The notes beneath the pieces were generated by a model, which saw only the letters and a program-made list of their open reading frames with translations, made no database searches and was not told the DNA's origin. From Isoetes taiwanensis (Eukaryota > Streptophyta > Lycopodiopsida > Isoetales > Isoetaceae), in assembly GCA_021234155.1 (NCBI GenBank), contig JAJEKV010000013.1:18164746-18228745 (forward strand): a stretch of DNA of 64,000 nt, read 5' to 3'. Position numbers and translations under genes: made by a program. Shown piece after piece: positions 47,808 to 59,121 of this stretch (positions are counted from its first letter, which is position 1; each line of letters begins with the position of its first letter).

Positions 47808-48083
47808 AAATACTCGCTCTCCTGTCACAAACAGATCCATAGAATCATCTTTATGTAGCTCATCTGAGTTAATTTTACAGGGATCATCCTCTAATATATA
47901 GCAATCCAAATCGACATCAGTAGCTTCTAAGATTCGTTGTTTCTTGTTTCCAACTGCAATCTCTTCCGAGTACGACCGCTTACTGATGGTCTTTGGAGAC
48001 AAGCAAATTAAATCATCATCATCATCATCTTCACTTGAAGAACTAATCTCCCACACTTGGGGTTCTTGCGACACCATCTTCAA
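47808..48083 (-). pseudogene. Captured first exon of an acidic plant protein
   Basis: From the minus-strand ATG at 48077 (or 48083) the frame reads MVSQEPQVWEISSSSEDDDD, then a basic RSYSEE...NKKQR stretch. It continues with an alternating acidic region (DVDLDCYILEDD...DSMDLFVTGE) and meets a GTAAGT donor at 47807. It looks like the intact first exon of a nuclear-type protein. I do not recognise the parent; acidic N-termini of this kind occur in several uncharacterised plant proteins. Orientation matches the kinase fragment. Confidence 0.5.
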
Positions 48084-48807
48084 TTCAAATCCTTACCATG
48101 CCAAGATCTTTTTCACGAGCGAATAGCGGCAAGCAAATTATGCACTTCTACCATGCTTTCCTGAACTACATTAGGTCACATAACTCAAAACCACGAGAGA
48201 ACCCTCACTCTAATAAAAACAACTAGCTCATCAGGATCAATGTAGAAACCCTAAACCTGATACTTTGGAATTCTTCCGCCATAACAAACACCTCAAAATT
48301 CTGGACCTATCTGCGCTTGACCGTCGGACCTATTCTGGACCTTCACCGTCCGACCTAAATTTGCCGCTTGCAATTCAAACAACCCTGTTCAGCAACGAAG
48401 CCAAGCGTCCCAACAAATTTCCCGATCGGCTGGGGTTTTTTAGCTGGGGTTGAAAAGCTTAGGTAAGATGTAGTCTCTGTATGGGATACCGGGCCGATTT
48501 GCGTAAAAGTTGCTAAGCTTATAGTTGGTTTTTAGCAGGTTGCCTAACCCGAGGTGACCGATTTGCTGCCATTCTAGATGCCACGTGTTATGCCATGTCA
48601 GCTTTTTTTTTTTTTATCTCAGCCGTTAAGATTTAATTTATGAATCGACGGCTAGAAAAAATAGAAAACCCAGGTAATTCTTTCGGCCACCAGAAAAGCT
48701 ATGGAACTTAGTTACCGCCATTTCTACCAACGACAGTCTTCATTTCTGCCATGGAAATTGCTTCCTGCTCTTTGCTTGATTCAATCTAGAAGCTCTTTGA
48801 TTGCATT

Positions 48808-49053
48808 TTGGTGCTCTTCCTAACCATTATTTTGTTTAAGTTATATTTTGGACGGGATTGGGCTAGTGTTTATGGGGTCATAGCTGGTTATGCCCTAAGT
48901 GGTTTGTGTGTGGCTGTTGGTGGAGGGGTCTATACAGAAGCAGCAGATTTAGTTGGAAAGGTCGAGAAAGCCTCATATTTCATCGTTGAGTATGATAGGA
49001 AGTTTTGGATATGTTTGGAGCATGTGCTTGTAATTTCAAAAAATTGCATGTGA
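48808..49053 (+). pseudogene. Captured vacuolar H+-pyrophosphatase fragment
   Basis: The plus frame contains FKLYFGRDWASVYGVIAGYA and then [17 protein letters not shown]. In plant type-I vacuolar proton pyrophosphatases the conserved order is FKLYYGDDW, a GYGLGG helix, [21 protein letters not shown], the start of the substrate-binding region. Here four residues around DVGA are missing, and the DDPRNP Asp-rich motif that should follow is replaced by unrelated residues. Only this one short segment, opposite in orientation to the kinase, is present. It cannot act as a pump. Confidence 0.8.
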
Positions 49054-49324
49054 GAGGAGAAACAAATTGTAGTAAACAACACCTAAACAAACACAAAATT
49101 TACTACCAACTCCTATTTCTCCATTGCAATGGAGTTGGTGAAACATGATCTCCTCAAATTACAAAACATTTGGACTCGATTAAATAGAGATGTTATTTGA
49201 TAAATCAGAAAGTCTAGATGCTTAATATATCACTTACATCGTTATATTAATAAAGAAACTAGGGAATAGCAACAACTACAATAGATATTATGCATGACCA
49301 TTATTCTGACGAATATGGAAAGAT

Positions 49325-49650
49325 AGTCAGCATAATAGTCACAAAAGTAATCAGTGTAATCGTCCACTTGTAAGTCATCTAATTAGTCAGATATTTAGTC
49401 AAACATTTGGACAGACAGATAGTCAGGTTATTAGTCAGACTCTTAGTCAGAAAAATCGTCAGAATTGATTCGTCCGACTATTCGTCAGCTCATTAGTCAG
49501 ATTATTAGACAACTAATTAGTCAAGCTAAACGTTAGTTTAATGGTCAGGTAATTCGTCAGATGCTTATTAGTCAGTTTATTAGTCATATTTTTCGTCAGA
49601 TCCAAACGTCAGTTTGTTAGTCAGATAAAAGCGTCATATTTATAGTCAAA
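49325..49650. repeat. CACTA right subterminal repeat array
   Basis: More than twenty TAGTCAG/CGTCAG motifs at 12-15-base spacing precede the right terminal inverted repeat; they include TTAGTCAGA and TCGTCAGA variants. This mirrors the left array. Confidence 0.85.
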
Positions 49651-51214
49651 TACGCATTTGACAAACTATTTTAGACCCTTTGACGATTTTTCTGACGTTT
49701 AGCTGTCATTCTCTTGTAGTGTGATGCGCGAATTCGGTATTCTCTATGGAGCGTGGGTTTTTTTTGTGGGAACGTTTAGCAGCCTTGCGTTGTCTAAGTC
49801 CCTTGCAGAGATTTTATCACTAGGGTTTTTTCTCGAAAACACGAAAGGGCGAGGCTTTTTAATCCTGGCAATAAGCTCTTGGCAGGTACACTAGCTGACA
49901 TCAGTAGCACACAATTTTATTTGGGGTCCAGGTGTTATAACTGGATATTCCCTATGTTTTTCATTTTTTGGGTAGCCTGCGATGTGCAGCTACCCACTCT
50001 ATACCATTGTAGAAAAACTGCTGAGATGAATGAAAAGCTTAGCTATTTCTCCTCTCTTAGCAGTTCCCTTGTCTCTCTGTTTTTGATACCAGGCAGGGGA
50101 GGGGCTTCTTCCTGCTTGGTTTGCCAGTTTGACGTCTTTTTCTATATTGTGACATGTTCTTCCCCAATCTTGTACCTTCTTTGGCCATCCTTCAACCTTC
50201 GACCTCGATCCCGTTTTGATAATGAAGTTCTCTTTTTGTCGGGAGCTTTTGTCTGTTTTCATGCGAGCCCTTATTCAAGAATGTTGTTTCATCAATGACG
50301 TAGGCAATAGTCTTTATTAAACACCTGGCAAGTTTGGTGTCTGCATGCGCATCGGAAATGTAATTTGTCTTGACGACACTAGAAAGTCAAAGTCATTACA
50401 CATGCTTGTTATTTCCTAACAATGCAATGGAGGCTTTAGTAGGATAACATATATCATTAAAAACAATAAATGTAACCCCTCATATCCACCATGCAAACAG
50501 CCAAATTGCAGAGTTTTAGGTTAAATTAACAGCAGAAGCAGCTGATCTAAGCATATAACTTTAGACAAGATATAGTTTCTTGGTCAATTCTCAAATGTTG
50601 AAACCAAATGGTAGGCTAATGCACGTCTTTGGCATAGCCATATGCCCATCTTGCATGCATCTTCCAGCACATTTCCCAGCACCTTGCAACATATTTGAAG
50701 AAAGAAGACGCAAATATGTACAAAAATGATTGTTGGCTCATGAATTGAAGAAAGAAGAAGCAAATATATACAAGAGTGATTGGTGGCTCATGCGTTTTTT
50801 TGCGTTAAAACATTTTTCCAGTCTTGGTCAGTATAGTTATTATGGATCTGTGGTGTTGGAAACTGATAAATGATTTTCACTCGGAGCTCAGAGCAAAAAA
50901 GAGTAGGTATGCTGGAGCCATGTATGCAACCATTTCACTTTGTTTTTATGTAAGGTTGTTTCTTATTTTCTATTTCTTTATGCTGCTAACTTTTAGAATG
51001 CAGATGTTCATTCTTTTGCTACTATGTTTGCAGATCCTCTAGAAGTTGTGAACATGACAGATTGAATATTGGATCGAACTGGACAGATTATTTTTACCAC
51101 CAGCAAAGCCCTTTCTGTGGCCATATTTCTTTTTTATTTACCATAAAGCATGTGTTGGTATTTTGAGTTCAAAAAATGTCCATCTTACTTTGTATAATTC
51201 TTTTATTGAAGGGT

Positions 51215-51507
51215 GTTACTTCTTTTATTGGCCTTGGAGCATTTCTACTCCAACGTGGTGTTTTCAACTTTTGCAAAGTTGCTCTCTCTTTTATAACGAT
51301 GATTGTGGAGCATCGTTATTAACGAATGACATGTGACACGCCACTACTCTTAGATGACTAGATATGCCATATATGTTGCTGACATGGCTCTTCTATAAAG
51401 CCAGTCATGCTTTATAGTTCTTTATCCAATTTATTCATAGCCTAGCTATATCAATCTCTTCCATTCTAGCATATATGCATACAAGATTTCTTCATGGTAT
51501 CAGAGCT
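51215..51507 (+). mobile_element. LTR end and primer-binding site of a Copia-type relic, copy 2
   Basis: This is the duplicate of 20970-21249: GATTTCTTCA ends at 51494 and TGGTATCAGAGCTAGAA follows. The same downstream sequence continues to 52218, where similarity to copy 1 ends and repeat X begins. Confidence 0.55.
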
Positions 51508-52220
51508 AGAATGCAGGATGAAATGGGTGTAGGAGATAGGATCAAAACATGGTATCGGGTCTGATCAGAGGAATTGACATCATTTTTCTTGCATTGTGCA
51601 AGAATCAGTCTAGAACAGGTCTAGAATGTGTTGCGTGTCTAGAACTGGTCTAGAATGAAAGCTCGAGAAATCTTTGCAGAGATTCCTCTAATCTTGCAAG
51701 ATTCTTCGTCTGGTTAGGTTGGGGTTGTGTTTGTGGTTTGATTGATTTGTTCGAATCCGAAGATTGGTGAAGATCTGATGATTGGTGATCTGTTGGATCG
51801 TGAGATTTGGGTATATTGCAGCCTCAACTTTTTTTATTCTTCCCTTTCTTAACTTGCCCAGACTCTCCGCAACTAGTATCAGCCCACGGACCTCCTAACT
51901 TTTCCATTCCCAGCCTCAACCATCGAATTTGAGCTCAGTTGCACCACACACCTCGGCTATTTCTAGACATCACAACAGCAAATTGTCCTGGGACTTGGAC
52001 GTGTATTTTCATTGCAAGTCGGCATCATTCCAGTTCTTTTCGGTCAAATATAGTTTTTCATGCTAAAGTCTGTATAAGCGTTTCTATTGATGTAGGGCTT
52101 CGTGAGGATGTTAGGCTTTCGTGGTATAGATCCAGGTTCAACTTTGCTGTGGGGCAGTTTTAGTTTCCATTTGAATCATCTACATATTTTTCTTGCTATT
52201 TTTAGTTCTGATTGAATGCT

Positions 52221-52497
52221 TATAAAGATATACAATTGTTGGGCCATACATAATTTATATGTTTTTCATCTTTCTTATGAATGTAAAATGTGTAGATTTC
52301 TAAAGGTATTTGATCCTATTCATAAATGGCATATAGGACCTGAATCGTTTCTAGATTGTTCCCGAACCATTCGTAGAGGAGGTCCTAAATCATTCCTAGA
52401 AGCGGCCGTCTTCATTATTTCTTGCATTTATGAGTCCAACTAACATGATTGATGCACAATTCATGCTATTAGACATCGAATCCTATTTGTCCAAGTC
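52221..52497 (+). repeat. Repeat X, uninterrupted copy
   Basis: It matches 36768-36923 plus 37366-37477 and lacks the MITE, so it serves as the empty site for that insertion. Confidence 0.6.
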
Positions 52498-52739
52498 TGG
52501 CTCCACATTGTTGTCCAGAGGCTATGAGAAGGTCAATGGTAGCATTACCATTTTTAATATTAAATTCTAGGTTTGAACTTCTGTTGTTATACACGTCAAC
52601 CACTTAATGTTCAACTTACAATTAATTCCTACGTTATTGTCAACCACCTCATTTTCATTTTCAAAATCAACTCTTCCAGTTACTGTTGAATATATCATGT
52701 TGTAATGACACCAAGTTATAGTTGCATGTTCTGTGATGA

Positions 52740-53373
52740 TGATCACAAAGTCAGTATTTGATATTTGATGCATAAGTGATTATTAACCTATGTATAGAGG
52801 TTGATAACCTTAGGTTTTGGACTTGAAGACCATATGTGGTTCAGCATGTCAAACTACCTAAGGTCGAAGGGGTAAAATATATTATTAGAAAGGAAGCAGG
52901 ATATTGACACGAATGTAAAAGGTTAAGGGGGAAAACTCATTCAAAGTTTTGGATTGAAACTTCACGATAGGAAAGCTCGGAGGATTCGCCTTAACGGCCG
53001 GATCTGGGACTATATCTAAATTGAAGGAGTATAGACAGTTTATCTGCGCATTCTAACGGTGCTTGCAAAGAACGGAAGTGAAAGATCTGAGCATTTGAAT
53101 GTGAGTTGAAGGTCGGGTCAAACATGGTCAATGATCATAGCTACAGTAGATTCACTGTAGTAATTTCAATGGTTTAAGGATATATTATGTTTGAATGATT
53201 GAATGACTAGTAAATTGCTAAGTCATGTGAATGTGAGAATCATTGATTAAATGAAGTTGTGTAAAATTGCATAGTTAACATTGTAATCTGCCTAGTCTAT
53301 TGCATGCTTTATGATATTATAAAGTTGATTCTCTTAACTTGTGATTGTCTTAAATTCTTCATTGGTATCAGAG
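52740..53373 (+). mobile_element. 5' LTR and primer-binding site of Copia C
   Basis: The sequence ends AAATTCTTCA at 53361, followed by T and then TGGTATCAGAGCTAC (53363-), the initiator tRNA-Met binding site. An ATG with Gag-like residues follows at 53398. The left LTR edge is only a guess, because the 3' LTR lies beyond the window. Confidence 0.6.
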
Positions 53374-53397
53374 CTACAGATCCAAGGAAAACTCATC

Positions 53398-53430
53398 ATG
53401 TCTAGCAGATTTGGAGCAAATCTGCTTAAT
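53398..53430 (+). pseudogene. Copia C Gag, first eleven codons, cut by an insertion
   Basis: The frame MSSRFGANLLN parallels MASRLGASLL, the start of Gag in element A (minus strand at 58410). It stops exactly where the LTR of the antisense dimer begins at 53431. The rest of this Gag resumes at about 62280 after a loss of roughly 80 codons. Confidence 0.7.
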
Positions 53431-54098
53431 TGTGAGTTTTAAGGCCTGCTTAACTAAGAGAAATTCACTAAGTTTATACTTGAGTTATTATTGTATGAGA
53501 CTAGAAGAACTTCCTTAACCAATATTCGATATCCAATGGTGAAATTATCTCCTTAGTTAAAGCCAAATTTTCTGAGTTCTATTCACGATCTCTGCCTAGT
53601 TACAAGTCTGTATATACCCTTCGATAGCCCAAGCAGCTACAGCAATCACAATTCGGCCGTCTTCCACAACCTGCCTTCCAATCCAAGTGTTATTTTCATC
53701 TGTGGTTTTTCTGTTAATGTCACCGAGCTGCCGACTCCGGGTTTTCTGATATATCTATTCCGGAATCATTTAATCTCACTTCGCCACCTGGTATAACCAT
53801 AGGTCTTTTTAACCATTATACACAATGTCCATTTTATAGCTTCATTAGCCCAATATGTTCAAGGTCTGCAAAGCTTCCTCATCTCATATACTGTTATACA
53901 ACTTATACAACTCGAACCCTAGAGTCAACCTTGAAATACTGTAGCATTAGAATCAGTGTTGAAATACTGAACTGCATTAGCTGCATCATCTTCATATCCT
54001 CAATTACATGCAATGTTGCTGCATCATCTTCATATGCTCAACTACATGCAATATTTAATTACCTTAACATTCAACCTGCTCATTACAAATATGTAACA
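53431..54098 (-). repeat. 3' LTR of Copia A (left LTR of the dimer)
   Basis: This is a 668-bp LTR bounded by TG and CA (TGTGAG... on plus, ...ATGTAACA). It is nearly identical to 58442-59110, with about ten substitutions and one single-base indel by eye. On the minus strand a polypurine tract, AAGGGGGAGTGAAAGGAATG, directly precedes it (54118-54099). Confidence 0.9.
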
Positions 54099-54109
54099 TG
54101 ACATTCCTT

Positions 54110-55608
54110 TCACTCCCCCTTCATGTTACTATATTTACAATTTAGTTTCTCCTTCATATAGCTAAACCTCCTGTCTGACAACGGTTTGGTGAGGATGTCT
54201 GCAACCTGATCAGCCGTATTGACATATTGCAGTTTTATAAAGTTTCTGCTCACAACATCTCTAATAAAATGCATTTCTAATTCCACATGCTTGGTTCTTT
54301 CATGTAAAGTTGGATTCTTAGTCATTGAGATGCAGCTCATACTATCACATTTCAGAATTATTGGATCACTTTGCCTCATCCCACATTCTGGAAGCAACCT
54401 CCTGCTCCATATTATTTCCTTAACAGCTAACGTAGTGGCGGCATATTCTGCCTCAGCAGAAGACATGTCAATTGACTTTTGTTTTCTACATTTCCAAGAT
54501 ACTGGAGCACCTCCAAGCATCAGCACAAAACCTGGCGTAGATTTCCTCTCGTCCAAATCACCTCCTCAGTCGGCATCACAATAAGCATTCAAGTTTAAAT
54601 CTTCTGAATCAAATACTAAACCATGATCACTCGTACCCTTAAGATACCTGAGTATTCGATTGGCTGCAATCCAGTGACCTCTGCCAGGATTTGTATTGTA
54701 TCTGCTGAGTATATTAACAGAGAAAGCTATATCAGGCCTTGTACTGTTAGCAAGGTACAACACGCAACCAATTAATTTCCGATACGGTACTCCTTCCATT
54801 TCTTGTTTTTCTTCAACTGTACTAGGACATAACATATTTGAGATCTTATTTCCTGCTATCATTGGTGTCTTTACTGCCTTACAGTCAACCATATTAAATC
54901 GTTTGAGCATGCCTTCAATATTCTGCCTTTGTGACAAGATCAGCACTTTGTTCTCTGTATCTCTTGTCATTTCTATCCCTAGAAATTTCTTTAACAGTCC
55001 AAGATCTGTCATTTTGAATCTGTCTTGAAGTATTGATTTACACTTATTCAGGATGTCATTGCTGCTCGCTATCATAATGTTGTCGTCTACGTACAATGCT
55101 ATGTAACAGTACTGCTCTTCTAGTTTGAATAAATAGATGTTTCCATCGTCCTTCAATTTTATAAATCCTTGTTCTTTCAAATAAGAATCTATGCAGAGAT
55201 ACCACTGTCTAGGTGACTGTCTCAAACCATATACTGCTCTTCACAATTTCCAAACCATGTCTTTCCCTCGAACCCAGGAGCCTGTTTCATGTATATTTCT
55301 TCTTCTAGTTTTGCATTTAAGAAGGCAGTACTTACATCCATATGATGAATTTCTAAATCTTTTGCATTTGCCATAGCCAATAGCATTCTGATACTAGTTA
55401 GTTTAACCAGAGGCGAAAATGTATCTTCATAGTCTATACCATATTTTTGTGTAAAACCCTGTGCTACTAACCTGGCCTTAAATTTGGGCTTATCTCCATC
55501 AGCTCCTTGCTTGATTTTAAATATCCATTTACATCCAACAACATTTTTATTTTCTGATTTCTTAACTAGTTCATAGGTTCCATTTCTTCCTTCATGGCCA
55601 TTTTCCAA
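54110..55608 (-). pseudogene. Copia A reverse transcriptase and RNase H, broken
   Basis: In order on the minus strand: GCKWIFKIKQGADGDKPKFK and LVAQGFTQKYGIDYEDTFSP (55560-55420), DVSTAFLNAKLEEEIYMKQ, a frameshift near 55225-55245, then IALYVDDNIMIAS with the catalytic YVDD near 55100, and TRPDIAF near 54730. The RNase H part is interrupted by TGA at about 54566, where B has Trp after CDAD. It then continues through SWKCRKQKSIDMSSAEAEYA to the end at 54110. A short deletion near 55580 also removes residues present in B. The enzyme would copy the element RNA inside the particle; this copy cannot encode it whole. Confidence 0.9.
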
Positions 55609-55834
55609 GCTTCCGAATTAGGACTGTTCAAGGCATCATCAATATTCTGTGGTACATCGACATCCATTGTTGCTAAAATCTCTACTAGATCCATTTCTGA
55701 AACATCTATATGTTGCTGCTGCTGTAACCTTCTACTTTTACCGCTTGAACTTCTACCAAACAAGTCAACATTTACCTTTGATTCATCTTGAAGAATTTGT
55801 GCTTGACTTCTTCTTGTACGTACAGCTTTCTCAA

Positions 55835-57202
55835 CTAGAGCATGATCGTCTTCTCCCCTTTTGACTGCCCTTCACATCTCTCCATGTTATCTCCTTCTAA
55901 GACTGTTGGTTGCTCCTCAAACTCGTCTGCAGCAATCACATCATGGATTTTCTCATCTGTGACACCATTTTTTTCTAGTTCATCTACTTCACTATCTTCG
56001 TCCAATATTGCAGCTGGAATTTCAACCCCTTCCTTTTTAAAACAAGAATCATCTTGCTTGTTGATAGATACCGGTTGTTGTACTTCTCTCTTGTACAACT
56101 GTTTTTCGTCAAACAATACATCTCTACTTATTATTATCCGTCTTCTTGCAGGGTCATACAACCTGTATGCTTTTGCATTGTCATCGTATCCAACCAGGTA
56201 AGTGATCCATGATCTATTATCCAGTTTCAATCTCTTTTCTTCAGGTACATGAGTAAATGTCAAGCAACCATAAACTTTAAGTCTATTATAATACGGTTTC
56301 TTTCCCGACCATAACATTTCAGGAATTGCTCCATTTATACTAGCCGAGGGCAGCATATTCTGAACTTTAACAACAGTATTAACCGCTTCCTCCCACAAAA
56401 AATTCGGCAATCCTGTATGTTTTAACATGGATCTTACTGCGTTAAGAATCGTTCTATTCTTTCGTTCCGCCACTCCATTTTGTTGTGGCGTACCACTGCA
56501 AGTCAACTGTCTTTTGATTCCATGATCGAGGCAATACTGTTTGAATGCTCCTGACAGATATTCGCCACCTCTATCAGATCTGATACACTTAATTTTTCTG
56601 CCAGTTTCAAGCTCAACTTCCTTAGAAAAATATTTAAAAGCCTCAAAGGCTTGATCCTTTGTTCTTAAGCAGTAAACTTTGGTCTTTCTACTGAAATCAT
56701 CTATGAAAGTGATAAAATATCTCTTGCCCGTTAAGCTTCTAATGTTTAATGGACCACAAAGGTCAGTGTGTATCAGATTTAGTACTCCATTTGCTCTTTT
56801 GAATGATCTCTTGAACGGCAGCCTTGTTTGTTTTCCCAACATACACCCAATGCATGTAGAATTTTTAGATTTTGTTTGACAAGCATCAATCAATTTTTGC
56901 TTTGCCATTAGCTCGACATTTTTCATATTTGTGTGGCACAACCTCTCATGCCATATAGTCAAGTCAGCAACTGTCACAGCATTAATAAGTGGCAAAACAT
57001 TATTGTTTAATCCAAAAAGATTCCCGACTCGTTTTCCAATAAATTTAACTTCATTATTCATCAAAACAGTACATTGAAGGTTGTCAAATACAACTTTGTA
57101 ACCCAAATCTACCAACTGACTGACCGATATCAAATTTCTAACAAGGCTAGGTACGCAAAGTACATCTCTTAATTTTAAAGCCTTTCCTTCTAAATCAAAC
57201 AA
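55835..57202 (-). CDS. Copia A integrase region, open frame
   Basis: This 455-codon open segment has LCVPSLVRNLISVSQLVDLG (end of the protease-integrase spacer), the zinc site WHERLCHTN...CIGCMLGK, and the DDE core. The core has Asp in IHTDLCGPL, Asp in IRSDRGGEYL and Glu in NGVAERKNRT; all three are present. The family-specific VYGCLTFTHVPEEKR and an acidic linker follow. It inserts element cDNA into the genome. Upstream it is in frame with the Gag-protease segment but separated by a TGA at 57212-57214, where a Gly codon would be expected. Downstream a frameshift separates it from the reverse transcriptase. Confidence 0.9.
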   Translation of the reverse strand: MFDLEGKALKLRDVLCVPSLVRNLISVSQLVDLGYKVVFDNLQCTVLMNNEVKFIGKRVGNLFGLNNNVLPLINAVTVADLTIWHERLCHTNMKNVELMAKQKLIDACQTKSKNSTCIGCMLGKQTRLPFKRSFKRANGVLNLIHTDLCGPLNIRSLTGKRYFITFIDDFSRKTKVYCLRTKDQAFEAFKYFSKEVELETGRKIKCIRSDRGGEYLSGAFKQYCLDHGIKRQLTCSGTPQQNGVAERKNRTILNAVRSMLKHTGLPNFLWEEAVNTVVKVQNMLPSASINGAIPEMLWSGKKPYYNRLKVYGCLTFTHVPEEKRLKLDNRSWITYLVGYDDNAKAYRLYDPARRRIIISRDVLFDEKQLYKREVQQPVSINKQDDSCFKKEGVEIPAAILDEDSEVDELEKNGVTDEKIHDVIAADEFEEQPTVLEGDNMERCEGQSKGEKTIML

Positions 57203-57211
57203 CTCTAATAT

Positions 57212-58410
57212 TCATGTGTCTCTAACTGCTTGCAAGTCTCCATTTCCAAGTTTAACAAATCCTCCATTTCTTCCAGTGCATTCCTTCAGCAAGTTGCCTG
57301 ACTTAATCACTATCTTTTCTGCTCCACTATCTAGGATAAACATGTCATTATTATCAGTATCTCCATTTCCAATGGACAAAAGACTAAATTTACTTACCTC
57401 TGCATTTTCATCTTCCTCAACCAGCCCACCTTCAATTTCCTCAGTTAAGTTTACTGCTGTATTTTTGGCTGCCCCTCCTTGACTATAACCTTGTCTTCCT
57501 CGACCTCTTCCTCGGCCTCTCCCTGCACCTGCTGCTCTTCCTCTTCCAGCCTGTTTTGGACTAGAACACCTGCTTGCAAAGTGACCCCTCCCTCCACAAT
57601 TAAGGCACTCGTTATCTTTAAGTTTCGGACAATCGATCTTCAAGTGCCCTTGCATATTGCAATGAAAACATCTCCTGTCGTCCGACTGATATTTAAAGGT
57701 TCCCCCTCTAAACTTACCTTTGCTAGCATACATAATTTCCACATTTCTTGCATCTTCATCTTCAAATGCTTTCTTTTGTTCAAATTCCGTTCTAATCATT
57801 TCTTCTGCTGTCTCCCGTGTCTTTGCTACATTCCTAATTAATGTAGCTAATTGCTCATTATTGCCAACTGCCCTTGCAATGTAAAAACTTTCTCTTTGCT
57901 CAGAAGAAACACTCGAAACCCTCGAAATCAGCAACAACATTATCAAACTTAGAGAAAAAAGCTGTTAAATCATCATGTTCTCTGACCCTGAGCTTCCTCA
58001 GCTCTTTATCCAAAACATCAATTTGAGAAGAGGTTTTTTCCTCATAATGTTTAAGTATTTCCAAATCTCCTTTGGAGACTTACCTCTGACTTTCAAGAGA
58101 ATCGAAGATCCGACTTTGCTTGCCAGAATTGCATATGCTTCTCTAATCTTGGATTTATCCTCACTTTTCAAGCTCACACTTACACCACTAGTTGCAGTGG
58201 TATCAATTCCTCCCCAGCAAGGAGCCTTCTCCCCGCGTAGCACCCCTCCTTTGATGTATCTGTATCACCACTGTCCTCTTCACTTACCAATTCCCAAAGG
58301 TTCTCGTTCTCCAGTACATTTTTAATTTGTTCCTTCCAAATTTGAAACCCCGGTCCTCCTTGATACTCCTTCACATTGCTCAACAGTGAAGCTCCCAATC
58401 TGCTTGCCAT
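57212..58410 (-). pseudogene. Copia A Gag and protease, broken
   Basis: The start MASRLGASLL (58410) leads into FQIWKEQIKNVLENENLWEL. A frameshift near 58235 and more near 57960 break the capsid part (YAILASKVGSSILLKVRGKS lies between). From 57946 the frame carries two zinc knuckles, CFHCNMQGHLKIDC and CLNCGGRGHFASRC, then a Gly-Arg-rich stretch. The aspartic protease site FILDSGAEK follows, and the frame ends at a TGA at 57212. Two knuckles plus a GR tract are seen here and in element C; many Copia Gags have one. Confidence 0.88.
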
Positions 58411-58429
58411 TCTGAGATTGCAATACTAG

Positions 58430-58440
58430 TTCTGATACCA
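58430..58440 (-). other. Primer-binding site of Copia A
   Basis: On the minus strand TGGTATCAGAA follows the LTR after a single G. It is complementary to the 3' end of initiator tRNA-Met, the usual primer for plant Copia elements. Confidence 0.85.
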
Positions 58441-58441
58441 C

Positions 58442-59110
58442 TGTGCGTTTTAAGGCCTGCTTAACTAAGAGAAATTCACTAAGTTTATACTTGAGTTATT
58501 ATTGTATGAGACTAGAAGAACTTCCTTAACCAATATTCGATATCCAATGGTGAAATTATCTCCTTAGTTAAAGCCAAATTTTCTGAGTTCTATTCACGAT
58601 CTCTGCCTAGTTACAAGTCTGTATATACCCTTCGATAGCCCAAGCAGCTACAGCAATCACAATTCGGCCGTCTTCCACAACCTGCCTTCCGATCCAAGTG
58701 TAATTTTCATCTGTGGTTTTTTCTGTTAATGTCACCGAGCTGCCGACTCCGGATTTTTTGATATATCTATTCTGGAATCATTTAATCTCACTTCGCCACC
58801 TGGTATAACCATAGGTCTTTTTAACCATTATACACAATGTCCATTTTATAGCTTCATTAGCCCAATATGTTCAAGGTCTGCAAAGCTTCCTCATCTCATA
58901 TACCGTTATACAACTTATACAACTCGAACCCTAGAGTCAATCTTGAAATACTGTAGCATTAGAATCATTGTTGAAATACTGAACTGCATTAGCTGCATCA
59001 TCTTCATATCCTCAATTACATGCAATATTGCTGCATCATCTTCATATGCTCAACTACATGCAATATTTAATTACCTTAACATTCAACCTGCTCATTACAA
59101 ATATGTAACA
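58442..59110 (-). repeat. Shared LTR (5' LTR of A, 3' LTR of B)
   Basis: This 669-bp LTR with TG...CA ends separates internal regions A and B. On its left lies the primer-binding site of A, on its right the polypurine tract of B (59130-59111). Confidence 0.9.
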
Positions 59111-59121
59111 TGACATTCCTT

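Larger units (their letters stand above)
45591..49721. mobile_element. CACTA (En/Spm-type) element with captured gene fragments
   Basis: The left end CACTACAAGAGAATGA and the right end, its exact complement, form terminal inverted repeats. The match extends to about 48 bases with some six mismatches. The trinucleotide TGA flanks both ends (45588-45590 and 49722-49724). Subterminal arrays of TAGTCAG/CGTCAG motifs every 12-15 bases fill 45613-45895 and 49325-49650, as expected for binding sites of the CACTA transposition protein. No TNPA/TNPD or DDE transposase is present. The 3.4-kb core instead contains pieces of a receptor-like kinase, an acidic N-terminal exon and a V-type pyrophosphatase, making it a Pack-CACTA-like element. 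Confidence 0.92.
37478..52218 (+). repeat. Segmental duplication, copy 2
   Basis: This is the counterpart of 14633-21990, with the matching blocks listed there. It is longer because it holds a Helitron (37883-43471), a CACTA element (45591-49721) and extra host sequence (44746-45205, 45229-45587, 49725-50282) that copy 1 lacks. The host parts contain no recognised gene. Frames such as 43567-43869 (sharing ILEMMHDLYYRMFPGADCLV with copy 1) and 49879-50298 remain unidentified. Confidence 0.8.

Noticed and set aside
54219-54584. Plus-strand frames over the Copia dimer (also 54696, 55842, 57479, 59231, 59708, 60892)
   Set aside because: They are antisense shadows of the minus-strand polyprotein and carry no domain of their own.
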